From CAVWDU01 sp963753815 (GTDB lineage: Bacteria; Pseudomonadota; Gammaproteobacteria; Pseudomonadales; Halieaceae), in contig CAVWDU010000004.1 of the NCBI GenBank assembly GCA_963753815.1, forward strand, positions 744,001-808,000: DNA of 64,000 nt, in the 5' to 3' direction. Made by a program: the position numbers and the translations under genes. Positions 27,889 to 36,102 of this stretch are shown here, piece by piece. Below the pieces are notes generated by a model. The model did no database searches. It was not told where the DNA came from and saw nothing but the letters and a program-made list of their open reading frames with translations. The stretch's first letter is position 1. Every line of letters begins with the position of its first letter.

Positions 27889-27915
27889 AAAAACCCCGGC
27901 AGGCGCCGGGGTTTT
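27889..27915 (-). terminator. Rho-independent terminator after the Bax-inhibitor gene
   Basis: On the minus strand a 7-bp stem CCCCGGC/GCCGGGG with loop GCCT, flanked by AAAA, is followed by five T residues. It lies 18 bases after the stop of the 27934-28608 gene and just before tusD, so any tusD transcript that starts further upstream must read through it. Confidence 0.85.
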
Positions 27916-27933
27916 GAGTATCGGGCGACGGAA

Positions 27934-28608
27934 TCAGTCGTCGCCGCTGAAAGCAGTCAGCAGATGAAGCATGTGAATGAACAGGTTGTAAATGTTCAGG
28001 TACAGGCTGACAGTCGCGCGGATGTAGTTGGTTTCTCCGCCGTTGATGATCCTGCTGGTGTCGAAGAGGATCAGGCCGGACATGATCATCACCACCGCGG
28101 CCGATATCGTCAGCGACAGGGCGGGAATGCCGAGGAAGATATTGGCAACCATGGCCACCACGGCGACCAGCAACCCGACCATCAGGAAACCGCCCATGTA
28201 GGAGAAATCCTTGCGGGTCGTCAGCGCGTAGGCCGACAGACCGAAGAACACCAGTGCGGTTCCGCCCATTGCCTGCATGACCAGTTCCGGACCGTTCGGT
28301 AGCTGCAGGTAGTAGTTCAGCATCGGGCCGATAGACGCCCCCATGACACCCGTGAACGCAAAAATGGCCAGCAGCCCCTTGCTGGTGTCCGCGGTCTTGT
28401 TGACGACAAACAACAGGCCGAAACCAACCAGGGCCAGTATCAGTCCGGCGCCGTGGCCGAGGCCCACAGCCATGGATATCCCGGCAGTGACGGCGCTGAA
28501 TAGCAGGGTCATTCCCAGCAACATGTAAGTGTTCTTGAGCACCTTGTTGGTGCTGACCAGAGATTCGGCACCCACGACACGCGGGTTGTACACTCTTTCG
28601 TCTTGCAT
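27934..28608 (-). CDS. Bax inhibitor-1/YccA family membrane protein
   Basis: A 224-residue protein with seven hydrophobic segments and the family pattern NKVLKNTYMLLGMTLLFSAV, AFTGVMGASIGPMLNYYL, GLILFDTSRIINGGETNYI. The C-terminus has the acidic pair typical of the BI-1 calcium-leak fold (AFSGDD). ATG 28608 has GGAG 8 bases upstream; an in-frame extension to 28770 adds unrelated sequence. It is related to E. coli YccA, an FtsH-associated inner-membrane protein. Confidence 0.93.
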   Translation of the reverse strand: MQDERVYNPRVVGAESLVSTNKVLKNTYMLLGMTLLFSAVTAGISMAVGLGHGAGLILALVGFGLLFVVNKTADTSKGLLAIFAFTGVMGASIGPMLNYYLQLPNGPELVMQAMGGTALVFFGLSAYALTTRKDFSYMGGFLMVGLLVAVVAMVANIFLGIPALSLTISAAVVMIMSGLILFDTSRIINGGETNYIRATVSLYLNIYNLFIHMLHLLTAFSGDD

Positions 28609-28761
28609 TAACTCGCTCCATTTCAGGCGCACGCAGTCGTGCGTACCGGTGATATGACCGGAATTTCGTCGCCAAGTTCCCCAAATGCGTTGAAAATCAA
28701 CGGGATGAGGCCTGGCGTGACGAAACCGGTCGGCGGTGCATGGACCACCCCGGGAGTGGTG

Positions 28762-28789
28762 ATTATACAATTGTTCGGGGTTTCTCCAA
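28762..28789 (-). promoter_or_regulatory. Sigma-70 promoter for the Bax-inhibitor gene
   Basis: Minus strand: TTGGAG (28789-28784), 16-base spacer, perfect TATAAT (28767-28762). Transcription would start near 28755, leaving a leader of about 147 bases. The remaining part of the 440-base divergent region (28790-29048) shows no other clear signal for the patatin gene. Confidence 0.65.
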
Positions 28790-29048
28790 AGTCTAAACTG
28801 AGCCGTTCCGAGAGGGTGGGGCCGAGGCAGGGAAATTCAAGGGCTGTCCCGGGTAGTGTAGTTTCGGGAAGCGCGCGGGCCTTCCGGTCGCGGCGGCAAG
28901 GCAGCCCTGCGCCGGGCCGTGTAAGAGGCTTACCCGTCGTGAAAACACCCGCCGTTTGAAGTCAGGCCCCGGGAGGTCACCCTCAAATCCGGATGGCCCG
29001 CAACCGCTGACACGGTCCCCGCAGGCCGAAAACTGGAGATTAAAGCCC

Positions 29049-31307
29049 ATGAGACCGTATCTGAAGTTGGTCGTCGCGTTGCTGCCGGCCATGGTGGCCG
29101 TCGCCACGCCAAGTCCGGCGGCTCCGGGGCGCGAATCCATTGCACTCGTGCTGGCCGGTGGCGGTGCCCGCGGCCTCGCCCATGCGGGGGTGATCAGGGC
29201 ACTGGAAGAATTGCGGATCCCCGTGGATTCGATTGCCGGCACCAGCATGGGCGCGCTGGTGGGCGGGCTTTACGCCACCGGTATGGATGCCGACAAGCTG
29301 AGAGGCGTGATCGACGCCATGGACTGGCAACTGGCGTTCAAGGACAGCATCGAGCGGAAAGCGCAACCCCCGCGACGCAAGAGTGACGATTACGACTACG
29401 CGACACCTTCAACCCTGTCACTGAAGAACGGTCGTGTGAACGTTCCGCTGGGAATCGTGCAGGGGCAACAGGTTCGGCAGATCATCAAGGCGCTGGTTTA
29501 CAACGCGTCACACGTCACCGACTTCGACCTGCTACCGATCCCCTTCCGGGCCGTGGCCACGGATATAGAAACGGGTGATGCGTACATTTTCGGCCGGGGT
29601 GATCTCGTCACCGCCCTGCGCGCCAGTATGTCGCTGCCCGGTATCCTCGCTCCGGTAGAATATGACGGCAAACTGCTGGTGGATGGCGGCATGGCCATGA
29701 ATATTCCGGTGGAGGTCGGCCGCCAGATGGGGGGACAACAGCTGATCGTCGTCGACATCGGAACGCCGCTCAAATCCCGCGAGGAAATCACCTCGGTGCT
29801 GGGCGTCACCGACCAGGTTCTCGGTTTTCTTACCCGCAAGAACTCGGTTCAGCAGCTGTCCACGCTCGGGCCGGACGATGTGCTGATCAGCCCCGACCTG
29901 GACGGTATCGGCATGCTCGATTTCGATCGGGCGCAAGAAATCTATCGTCGCGGTTACGAGGCGACCATGGCACTCGCGGACCGGTTGTCACCGCTGGCGC
30001 TCGATGCGTCCCCCTGGCAGGCACATCTCGCGCGGCGGACCATGCCGGAGGCTGGAAGCCCGGTTATCGACTATGTGGCGATCCGCAACGACAGCGGCCT
30101 CTCCGACGATCTCATCCGGGTGCGGATTTCCCAACCCCTCGGTGAGACGCTCGATCGTCGGCAGCTAAACCGTGACATCGCGTCTGTCTATGCACTCGAC
30201 TACTGGCAGCTCATCGACTACCAGGTGCAGTCGGGCGAGGAGGGCACCGGGCTGGTAATCAACGCGCGGGCAAAATCCTGGGGCAGCGACAACCTGAAGC
30301 TCGGGCTCAGCCTGCTCACTGATCTCGATGGGGTCAACGAGATCGATGTCGGCGCCAGCTACCTGTACAAGGGGGTGAACGAACTGGGGGGTGAGCTGTA
30401 CTCCCAGGTACAGCTCGGCGACACCCTGTTGTTGCGAGGCGGTCTGTATCAGCCGCTGGACCTGTATTCGCGGTACTTCCTGCAACCTCACCTGGCGTTC
30501 CAGGATTATCGTGTGCGTGCTCTCGGCCCCGATTCGGGCGGCCTCACCAATTCTCTCGGGGAGTGGCGGGTTCGCTCGTTGCGGGCCGAACTGGCCGCCG
30601 GTATGCACATTGCCGATGAGGTGCAATTGCGGCTGGGACTCTTTCGCACCCTCGGCGAATACCGCGAAACCGAATCGGGCGCGGGCCAACTCGAGGAGGA
30701 TGATTTCAGTGAAGGCGGGCTGCTCGCGAGCCTGCGCTATGACACCCTGGATGACCCGTTCTTCCCGACCAGTGGCAGTTTCCTGTATGCCGACTACGAC
30801 CTGCAGCGGGACACCATGGGAGCAGACAGCAATTTCGAGCGCTGGCGGGCCATCGGTCTCACCGCCTTCAGCTTCGGGACGGATGCGAAAAACACCGTGA
30901 TACTTTCTGCCAAGACCGGCCAGTCCATCGATGCGGTCAATTCGCCGCAAAACTATTTCCAGTTGGGTGGCCTGTTCAACCTGTCAGGCCTGAGCCACAA
31001 TTTCTTCTCCGGGCGGCAGATGGCCTTTGCCATGGCGCAGTACCAGCGGCGTCTCTCGGAGACCAGTGTTCTGCCACTGGATCTTCCCATCTACGCCGGG
31101 GCTTCCATCGAAGGCGGCCAGTTGTGGAGTGACCGCAGTGACATAGGCAGTAGTGACTTCATTACCGCCGGTAGCCTCTACTTTGCGATCGACTCGCCCC
31201 TGGGTCCACTCTACCTCGCCTACGGGCGCACCGAGACAGACCAGGACGGCATCTACCTGTCTCTCGGCTGGCCTTTCCTGACCGAGTTCAACCGCGTGGG
31301 GCGCTGA
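29049..31307 (+). CDS. Patatin-like phospholipase fused to POTRA/outer-membrane barrel (type Vd-like)
   Basis: A 752-residue protein: signal peptide (to about TPSPAAPG), patatin domain at about 30-320 with oxyanion loop GGGARGLAHAG, nucleophile Ser in GTSMG and the dyad Asp in DGGMAMN. A POTRA-like region follows (LIRVRISQPLGETLDRRQLNRDI), then a BamA-type surface-antigen barrel with the FFPTSG motif and terminal strand ISLGWPFLTEF-like (LSLGWPF). This is the PlpD/RssA type Vd arrangement: an outer-membrane-anchored or surface-presented phospholipase. ATG 29049 has GGAG 10 bases upstream. Confidence 0.92.
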   Translation: MRPYLKLVVALLPAMVAVATPSPAAPGRESIALVLAGGGARGLAHAGVIRALEELRIPVDSIAGTSMGALVGGLYATGMDADKLRGVIDAMDWQLAFKDSIERKAQPPRRKSDDYDYATPSTLSLKNGRVNVPLGIVQGQQVRQIIKALVYNASHVTDFDLLPIPFRAVATDIETGDAYIFGRGDLVTALRASMSLPGILAPVEYDGKLLVDGGMAMNIPVEVGRQMGGQQLIVVDIGTPLKSREEITSVLGVTDQVLGFLTRKNSVQQLSTLGPDDVLISPDLDGIGMLDFDRAQEIYRRGYEATMALADRLSPLALDASPWQAHLARRTMPEAGSPVIDYVAIRNDSGLSDDLIRVRISQPLGETLDRRQLNRDIASVYALDYWQLIDYQVQSGEEGTGLVINARAKSWGSDNLKLGLSLLTDLDGVNEIDVGASYLYKGVNELGGELYSQVQLGDTLLLRGGLYQPLDLYSRYFLQPHLAFQDYRVRALGPDSGGLTNSLGEWRVRSLRAELAAGMHIADEVQLRLGLFRTLGEYRETESGAGQLEEDDFSEGGLLASLRYDTLDDPFFPTSGSFLYADYDLQRDTMGADSNFERWRAIGLTAFSFGTDAKNTVILSAKTGQSIDAVNSPQNYFQLGGLFNLSGLSHNFFSGRQMAFAMAQYQRRLSETSVLPLDLPIYAGASIEGGQLWSDRSDIGSSDFITAGSLYFAIDSPLGPLYLAYGRTETDQDGIYLSLGWPFLTEFNRVGR

Positions 31308-31658
31308 GTCCGCGACGGGCGCATCAGGGCCGTTCCCCGCCCAGATATTTGAGCCGCCGGTTCAGGCTGAGGAAGCGGCTTCGATCCTGATCTGGCACGG
31401 TCGGAAAGGGAGCGAAGACAGTTTGCGAACGGCCAGACGCTTAAGCGATCAGGTTCACGCTTTTGGCCAATACACCGCACTTTCCGTCGCCGCAAATTCT
31501 GGATCAGCAGTGGCGACCGTAGAATAATGCGCTATTGTGATTGAAGGACGTGAATAAAGTGAGGCCGGTGCGGAAACACCGCGCCCCAGGGTTTTTGTCG
31601 GTATGGCGGGACACTGACACGCCCGGAGGGACCTTCCAGGAACGTAAGGAGCATCGTC
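31308..31658. other. Intergenic region, no gene seen
   Basis: 351 bases between the patatin and hydrolase genes. No frame in it has both a ribosome site and protein-like composition. GGTGCGGAAACACCG makes a small hairpin near 31568. AAGGAG at 31646-31651 is the ribosome site of the next gene. Confidence 0.6.
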
Positions 31659-33173
31659 ATGAGACGTCTGAAATTGCGATTTTTTAACCACACACCGGCG
31701 CGCTCGCTGGCTACCTGGTTTTGCCTGATAGGTTCTTTGGCGTTGTCGGCTATCGTCCACGCGGGCGGGATGAAGCCCATCATCTTCGTACATGGCCAGT
31801 CCGGATCGGCACAGCAGTTCGAAACCCAGGCCATGCGTTTCACCAGCAACGGTTATCCGCAGGAGCTTTTATACGCGTTCGAATATGACACCAGCAGCTC
31901 TGAGAACCCCATCGGTGATCTCGATAGCTTTATTGATGCGGTGCTGGAAGCTTCGGGTGCAGAGCAGGTATACGCGATTGGACACTCTCGCGGCACTTCG
32001 GTCTGGACGACTTACCTGGACGACACGGAGTCCGGGTTCGAGGGGCCAACCAAGGTCGCGAAGTATGTCAATATCGATGGACGCTCTCCGGATGAGTTGC
32101 CGGGAGGTGTGCCAACAATCGGGATCTGGGGTGAATGGAACACCGCGGACAGTGGCAACAACATCAGGGGCAACACCAACGCCCAGATCGGCCCTGACGT
32201 CAATGACAACTATTATTTCGGCACGAAGGCTCACACCGAAGTCACTACGTCCGCGGAAGCCTTTGGCGTCATGTACGAGTTCCTGACCGGCGAGGCGCCG
32301 GAGACCACCGCGGTCATTCCAGAACCACCCGGGCAGGTTCGGATTGCGGGCAGGGCTGTCATCTTTCCACAGAATAATGGTTACGGCGGTGCCGTTGTGC
32401 AGTTATGGCGCCTGGATGCAGCCACTGGTCAGCGGGTCGGCAAAAAACCCCGGGCGAGTTTCCCGATCGGCCCGAGCGGTGCCTTCGGGCCGGTGAAGGT
32501 CAACGGCCTGAAGTCGTATGAACTTGCCGTTATCAGGCCCGCGGCCGAGGGCGAGCAGGAAACGGTTCACCATTTCTACTTCGAGCCCTTCAGTCGCAGT
32601 GATTATTTTCTTCGCCTGAATACCAGCAGGCCAAATGAGGGGCTTGAGAGCTTCCTGCCACGGGACCCGAACTATACGAATCTTGTCATCAGCCGCCAGA
32701 GAGAATTCTGGGGAGACCAGGGCGAACGCAATGACGAGCTTGAAATCGATGGCCTCAACGTGATAACCGGCGCCATAAGCCCACGAACGGGCGTGAACCT
32801 GGCATTCTTCGCCTATGATGCCGGGCCGACCTTACCGCCGCCGTTCCCGCCATTTCCCGGCCCGCCGGATGGCGTTACCGACCTCAGTCGCGGCGAGTTG
32901 TTTCCGTTTAACACGCTGACGTTCCTGACCGCCGCAGATGTCTCCATCCCTGCTTCACCAACAGCGAGTGGAACGGTCACGGTCACGGATCGGGCTCGTG
33001 GCAGCGATCGCGTGAGCGCGATCAATGTGCCGAACTGGCCTTCCGATATCAATCGAATCACCGTTCAATTCCGCGATGATGATCCCGACGTACAGTCCTT
33101 CACCGATCCACGGCTGGCACCCAAGGGTAAGGGGAAACGGCAAGGACTAAAAGTAAAGACAAGGGATGAATGA
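31659..33173 (+). CDS. Secreted alpha/beta-hydrolase (lipase/esterase-like) with C-terminal beta domain
   Basis: A 504-residue protein: signal peptide (ending near VHAGG), then KPIIFVHGQSGSAQQFE (oxyanion strand), nucleophile elbow AIGHSRGTS (Ser at about 112) and a downstream His in FGTKAHTEV. Residues from about 225 form a beta-rich extension: IAGRAVIFPQNNGYGGAVVQL, a proline-rich linker (LPPPFPPFPGPPDG), and a terminal basic tail. The catalytic half resembles bacterial lipases/depolymerase-like hydrolases. The extension may bind polymer or lipid. It ends 98 bases before the left island repeat. Confidence 0.85.
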   Translation: MRRLKLRFFNHTPARSLATWFCLIGSLALSAIVHAGGMKPIIFVHGQSGSAQQFETQAMRFTSNGYPQELLYAFEYDTSSSENPIGDLDSFIDAVLEASGAEQVYAIGHSRGTSVWTTYLDDTESGFEGPTKVAKYVNIDGRSPDELPGGVPTIGIWGEWNTADSGNNIRGNTNAQIGPDVNDNYYFGTKAHTEVTTSAEAFGVMYEFLTGEAPETTAVIPEPPGQVRIAGRAVIFPQNNGYGGAVVQLWRLDAATGQRVGKKPRASFPIGPSGAFGPVKVNGLKSYELAVIRPAAEGEQETVHHFYFEPFSRSDYFLRLNTSRPNEGLESFLPRDPNYTNLVISRQREFWGDQGERNDELEIDGLNVITGAISPRTGVNLAFFAYDAGPTLPPPFPPFPGPPDGVTDLSRGELFPFNTLTFLTAADVSIPASPTASGTVTVTDRARGSDRVSAINVPNWPSDINRITVQFRDDDPDVQSFTDPRLAPKGKGKRQGLKVKTRDE

Positions 33174-33270
33174 CCGGGGTTTGGCCGCCGGGGCCGGTGT
33201 TGGGCCAGGAATGACTCGAGGCGTCCTCGGCCTGGGGCCTGCGGGCGTTCAAACTGCTCCGGGGTCGCAG

Positions 33271-33368
33271 TTTGTCGAACGGGGGTTCGAACCAGGTCCT
33301 GACACACAACCATAAACAGAAACGCCTCCTTGCGGAGGCGCTTCTGTTTATGGCGGTGGGCCAGGGAT
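33271..33368. repeat. Left 98-bp direct repeat (attL-like) of the tRNA-Ser island
   Basis: Nearly identical to 37678-37775 (one mismatch, at 33317). It contains the last 18 bases of tRNA-Ser(UGA) plus its encoded CCA and the whole downstream hairpin, but no rest of the tRNA. After 33368 the match ends. This is the displaced 3' end of the tRNA target, as left by site-specific integration. Confidence 0.85.
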
Positions 33369-33773
33369 ATCGAAACAGCCTATAACGGCTGTTTATTTAC
33401 GATAAAATATGGCTAGTTCGAGCGGTACCCCTGGTGGTACCCCGAGAAAAATATCTGCTATCGGTTCGAATCCCGGCCGGGTAAAAAATATCGCAAGATT
33501 TTTTGTGGTCGCACGCTGAAGCCAGGTCATTTGTCGCCTCTCGAGGGCATTTCCGCTATCCTCGGTCGGATGCAAAATCCCCCGAAAAGAGACCGCCCCG
33601 ACTGTGAGGCCCGCAAGGCGGCTTATGCGGCCCGCCACGCGGCGCTGATAGAGTGTGATCGAGGGAGAGTCGGGCAGAGCGGCGCGTATGCGGCTTTTAG
33701 GGGCGGCTGCGGCCTGTTTCTGGCCGGGGGTGGCCGTGGCGGGCAATAAGCAACTAAACAAAAAGTGACAAGG
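33369..33773. other. Left island arm with tandem GGTACCCC repeats, no intact integrase
   Basis: The region holds a hairpin AACAGCC-TATAAC-GGCTGTT (33374-33393) and two direct repeats GGTACCCC (33424-33431 and 33436-33443) 4 bases apart. It also has a T-arm-like CGGTTCGAATCCCGG (33462-33476). Such repeats near att sites can be integrase arm sites. No integrase or other convincing gene is visible; one 72-codon frame at 33531 has biased, unconvincing composition. Confidence 0.5.
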
Positions 33774-34683
33774 ATGGCTATTCCCGACTACCAGACGATA
33801 ATGCTGCCGCTGCTCAAGCTCGCGGCCGATGGACAAGGTCACAAGAAGCGTGACGCAGTAACCTCACTATCCGACCACTTTCAATTGACTGATGACGAAC
33901 GCTCGGAATTGCTCCCGAGTGGGAATCAGGCCGTGATGAGTAACCGGGTGGGGTGGGCGAACACCTACCTTAAGAAGGCAGGGTTACTCGAAAGCCCGAA
34001 GCGCGGCTATCTTCGCATTACGTCCGACGGCCTCGAGTTGCTGGCAACGAATCCCGGGGCGGTAAATAACTCGACGCTCGAGCGTTATGAATCTTTTCGC
34101 AAGTTCAAGTCGTCGAAGAAGGCAAAACCCGAAGAGCCCAGTTCGTCGTTCAGTGTAGAATCCAACTACACGCCCGAGGATGCCCTCAGCGCCGCATACG
34201 AGCAATTACGAGCCACCGTCGAGGACGAGGTGCTCTCGACCGTTAAATCGAACTCTCCGGCCTTCTTCGAGCGCGCCGTGGTCGACCTGCTAGTAAAGAT
34301 GGGCTATGGCGGCAACCGACAGGACGCGGCCCGCGCTGTTGGCAAGTCCGGCGATGAGGGGATTGACGGCATCATTAACGAGGATAAGCTCGGCCTCGAC
34401 GTTATCTATATTCAGGCGAAACGATGGGAGAACACTGTTGGTCGACCCGAGATTCAGAAGTTTGCGGGAGCGTAACAGGGCAAACGGGCAAAGAAAGGGA
34501 TATTCATCACGACGTCGAATTTTTCGAAAGAGGCACTCGGGTATGCGTTCGAATATCGACTCGCGAATAATTCTGATTGATGGTGCGCGGCTCGCCGCCT
34601 TGATGGTCGACCACAATGTCGGGGTGACTGTTTCCGGAAGCTATGAAATCAAGCAAATCGACTCGGATTACTTCGATGAATAA
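33774..34683 (+). pseudogene. mrr: Mrr-type restriction endonuclease, inactivated
   Basis: Starts MAIPDYQTIMLPLLKLAADG, the Mrr N-terminal winged helix. The Mrr catalytic domain follows: FFERAVVDLLVKMGYGG, GKSGDEGIDGIINEDKLGLDVIYIQAKRW (D...QAK nuclease core). The frame is closed by a TAA at 34473-34475 exactly where the family continues with GALQGKRAKKGIFITTS. That sequence does follow, and then needs a one-base shift near 34543 to read SRIILIDGARLAALMVDHNVGV and end at 34683. One nonsense codon plus one indel argue for real decay. Mrr enzymes cut methylated DNA. It sits on the tRNA-Ser island. Confidence 0.85.
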
Positions 34684-34851
34684 TCTGATTTCGCATAATG
34701 CCGGACACGACCTGACTTGAGCCTCTGGCTTCTGGCACTCGGTGCAACAGGCTGAGACAAACAACGGCCCGTATTTTCGCCTGTAATCCCCCCAAAAAGT
34801 AATCGAGGTTTTGAGTAGAGACTTTTACAATGATCGCAGAAGGAGCGATAG

Positions 34852-35118
34852 ATGAAGAAGTCTCGATACACCGAAGGCCAGATACTGGCGATTCTGAAAC
34901 AGCATGAAGCCGGAGTTCCGGTTGCCGACCTGTCCCGCGAACACAATGTCAGTACAGCGCTAATCTATCAGTGGCGCTCGAAGTTCGGTGGTATGGACGC
35001 GTCGATGATGAAACGGCTGAAAGAGCTAGAAGCCGAGAATGCCCGCCTGAAGAAGATGTACGCCGAAGAGCGGATCAAAGCCGAGCTGCGGCAGGAAGCC
35101 CTTGAGGGAAAGCTGTAA
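34852..35118 (+). CDS. IS3-family OrfA (helix-turn-helix/leucine zipper)
   Basis: An 88-residue protein MKKSRYTEGQILAILKQHEAG, HTH (VADLSREHNVSTALIYQWRSKFGG) and a leucine-zipper region (MMKRLKELEAENARLKKMY). AGAAGGAGCG precedes the ATG. Intact. It would bind the inverted ends and multimerise with OrfAB. Confidence 0.93.
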   Translation: MKKSRYTEGQILAILKQHEAGVPVADLSREHNVSTALIYQWRSKFGGMDASMMKRLKELEAENARLKKMYAEERIKAELRQEALEGKL

Positions 35119-35138
35119 GGCCATCTCAGCGCCGGGAG

Positions 35139-35834
35139 ATGGCCAGGAAGGGCGTGGCCAAACATGGCATCAGCATCCGGCTCGCCTGCGTGGTGTATGG
35201 CATAAGCGAGACCTGCTACCGCTATCAGGCCAAGCTCGACGGCGAGAATGCCCTCGTCGCTGACTGGCTGCTAAAGCTTACCCAGACTCACAAGCGCTGG
35301 GGCTTTGGTTTGTGTTTTATGTATCTGCGCAACGTGAAGGGCTTTACCTGGAACCATAAACGCGTATATCGCATTTATCGGGAGCTGGAGCTGAATTTGC
35401 GAATCAAGCCCAAGCGACGTATCAAGCGGGATTACCCTGGGGAGTTGGATGTTCCGACGGCACCGAACCAGGTCTGGTCGATGGACTTCATGAGTGATCA
35501 GCTGGTCAGCGGCAAGACCATCCGGACATTCAATGTGATTGACGACTACAACCGGCAAGGCCTCGGGATTGAAGTTGACCTGTCATTGCCTGCGCCGCGT
35601 GTGATTCGTGCGCTGGACCAGATCATTGAATAGGCGCGGCAAGCCTAACTGCAGAATGCCTATATTGAGCGATTCAACCGAACTGCACGGCATGAATGGC
35701 TGGATCTGCATGAGTTCAACAGCGTCCCCCACGCCTAGCTATTAGCGACCCAATGGCTTTGGGACTACAATAATGAGCGGCCGAATACGGCGATCGGGGG
35801 CGTACCTCCAGCTCGGCTGCTACAAGCTGCATAA
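35139..35834 (+). pseudogene. IS3-family OrfB transposase, catalytic core deleted
   Basis: MARKGVAKHGISIRLACVVYG and the HTH_21-like region are intact, then the rve core begins (PNQVWSMDFMSDQLVSG, first Asp). After ALDQIIE there is a TAG, and a stretch homologous to the next 30 or so residues (normally with R-C-D-N-G-P-E-F) is missing. NAYIERFNRTARHEWLD and YNNERPNTAIGGVPPARLL (third acidic residue region) follow, with another stop at about 35738. The deletion removes the second D of the DDE triad. Confidence 0.9.
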
Positions 35835-36045
35835 CCCTCTACTCAAACGGACAGTTAAAAATGGGGGATTACACGCCATTCTACTAAAGCGATTTTTAGA
35901 CCAATAACCCTGTTTACCGAGGACCATGCCCCCTATACCACCGCACAGTTTCGGTGCGAATCTACAAAGGTAAATTGTCAGAAAAATTTACATCCATCAA
36001 GCTTCAGTGATGAACGTAATACGCAAGCTGTTGATTTTTAAGAGG

Positions 36046-36061
36046 TGGCATGGATTTTGCA
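36046..36061 (+). promoter_or_regulatory. Sigma-54 (RpoN) promoter
   Basis: TGGCATGGATTTTGCA matches the minus-24/minus-12 consensus TGGCAC-N5-TTGCW with correct GG-GC spacing and one mismatch (T for C at position 6). A start near 36073 would lie 30 bases before the ATG of the exosortase-type protein. PEP-CTERM genes in several Proteobacteria are driven by sigma-54 and a PrsR-type activator, which fits. Confidence 0.7.
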
Positions 36062-36102
36062 GCTCACATTCTAACTTCAACCCCTCGAAAGGATAGGACA
36101 CT

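Larger units (their letters stand above)
34782..35873 (+). mobile_element. IS3-family insertion sequence, internally deleted
   Basis: Bounded by inverted ends TGTAATCCCCC (34782 inward; reverse complement ends at 35873). It is flanked by a perfect 4-bp target duplication CGCC (34778-34781 and 35874-35877). It carries orfA and orfB in the usual minus-one frame relation (IS407-like group). At 1,092 bp it is about 100 bp shorter than normal because orfB lost the segment between QIIE and NAYIERFNRT, including the second catalytic Asp. It is immobile without help. Confidence 0.9.

Noticed and set aside
33461..33481. Possible tRNA gene (T-arm-like CGGTTCGAATCCCGG)
   Set aside because: No anticodon arm, D-arm or acceptor pairing can be found around it; kept only as a possible integration scar.
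33531..33749. 72-codon frame at the left of the island
   Set aside because: Biased composition, no plausible ribosome site and no recognisable motif; could not be supported as a gene.
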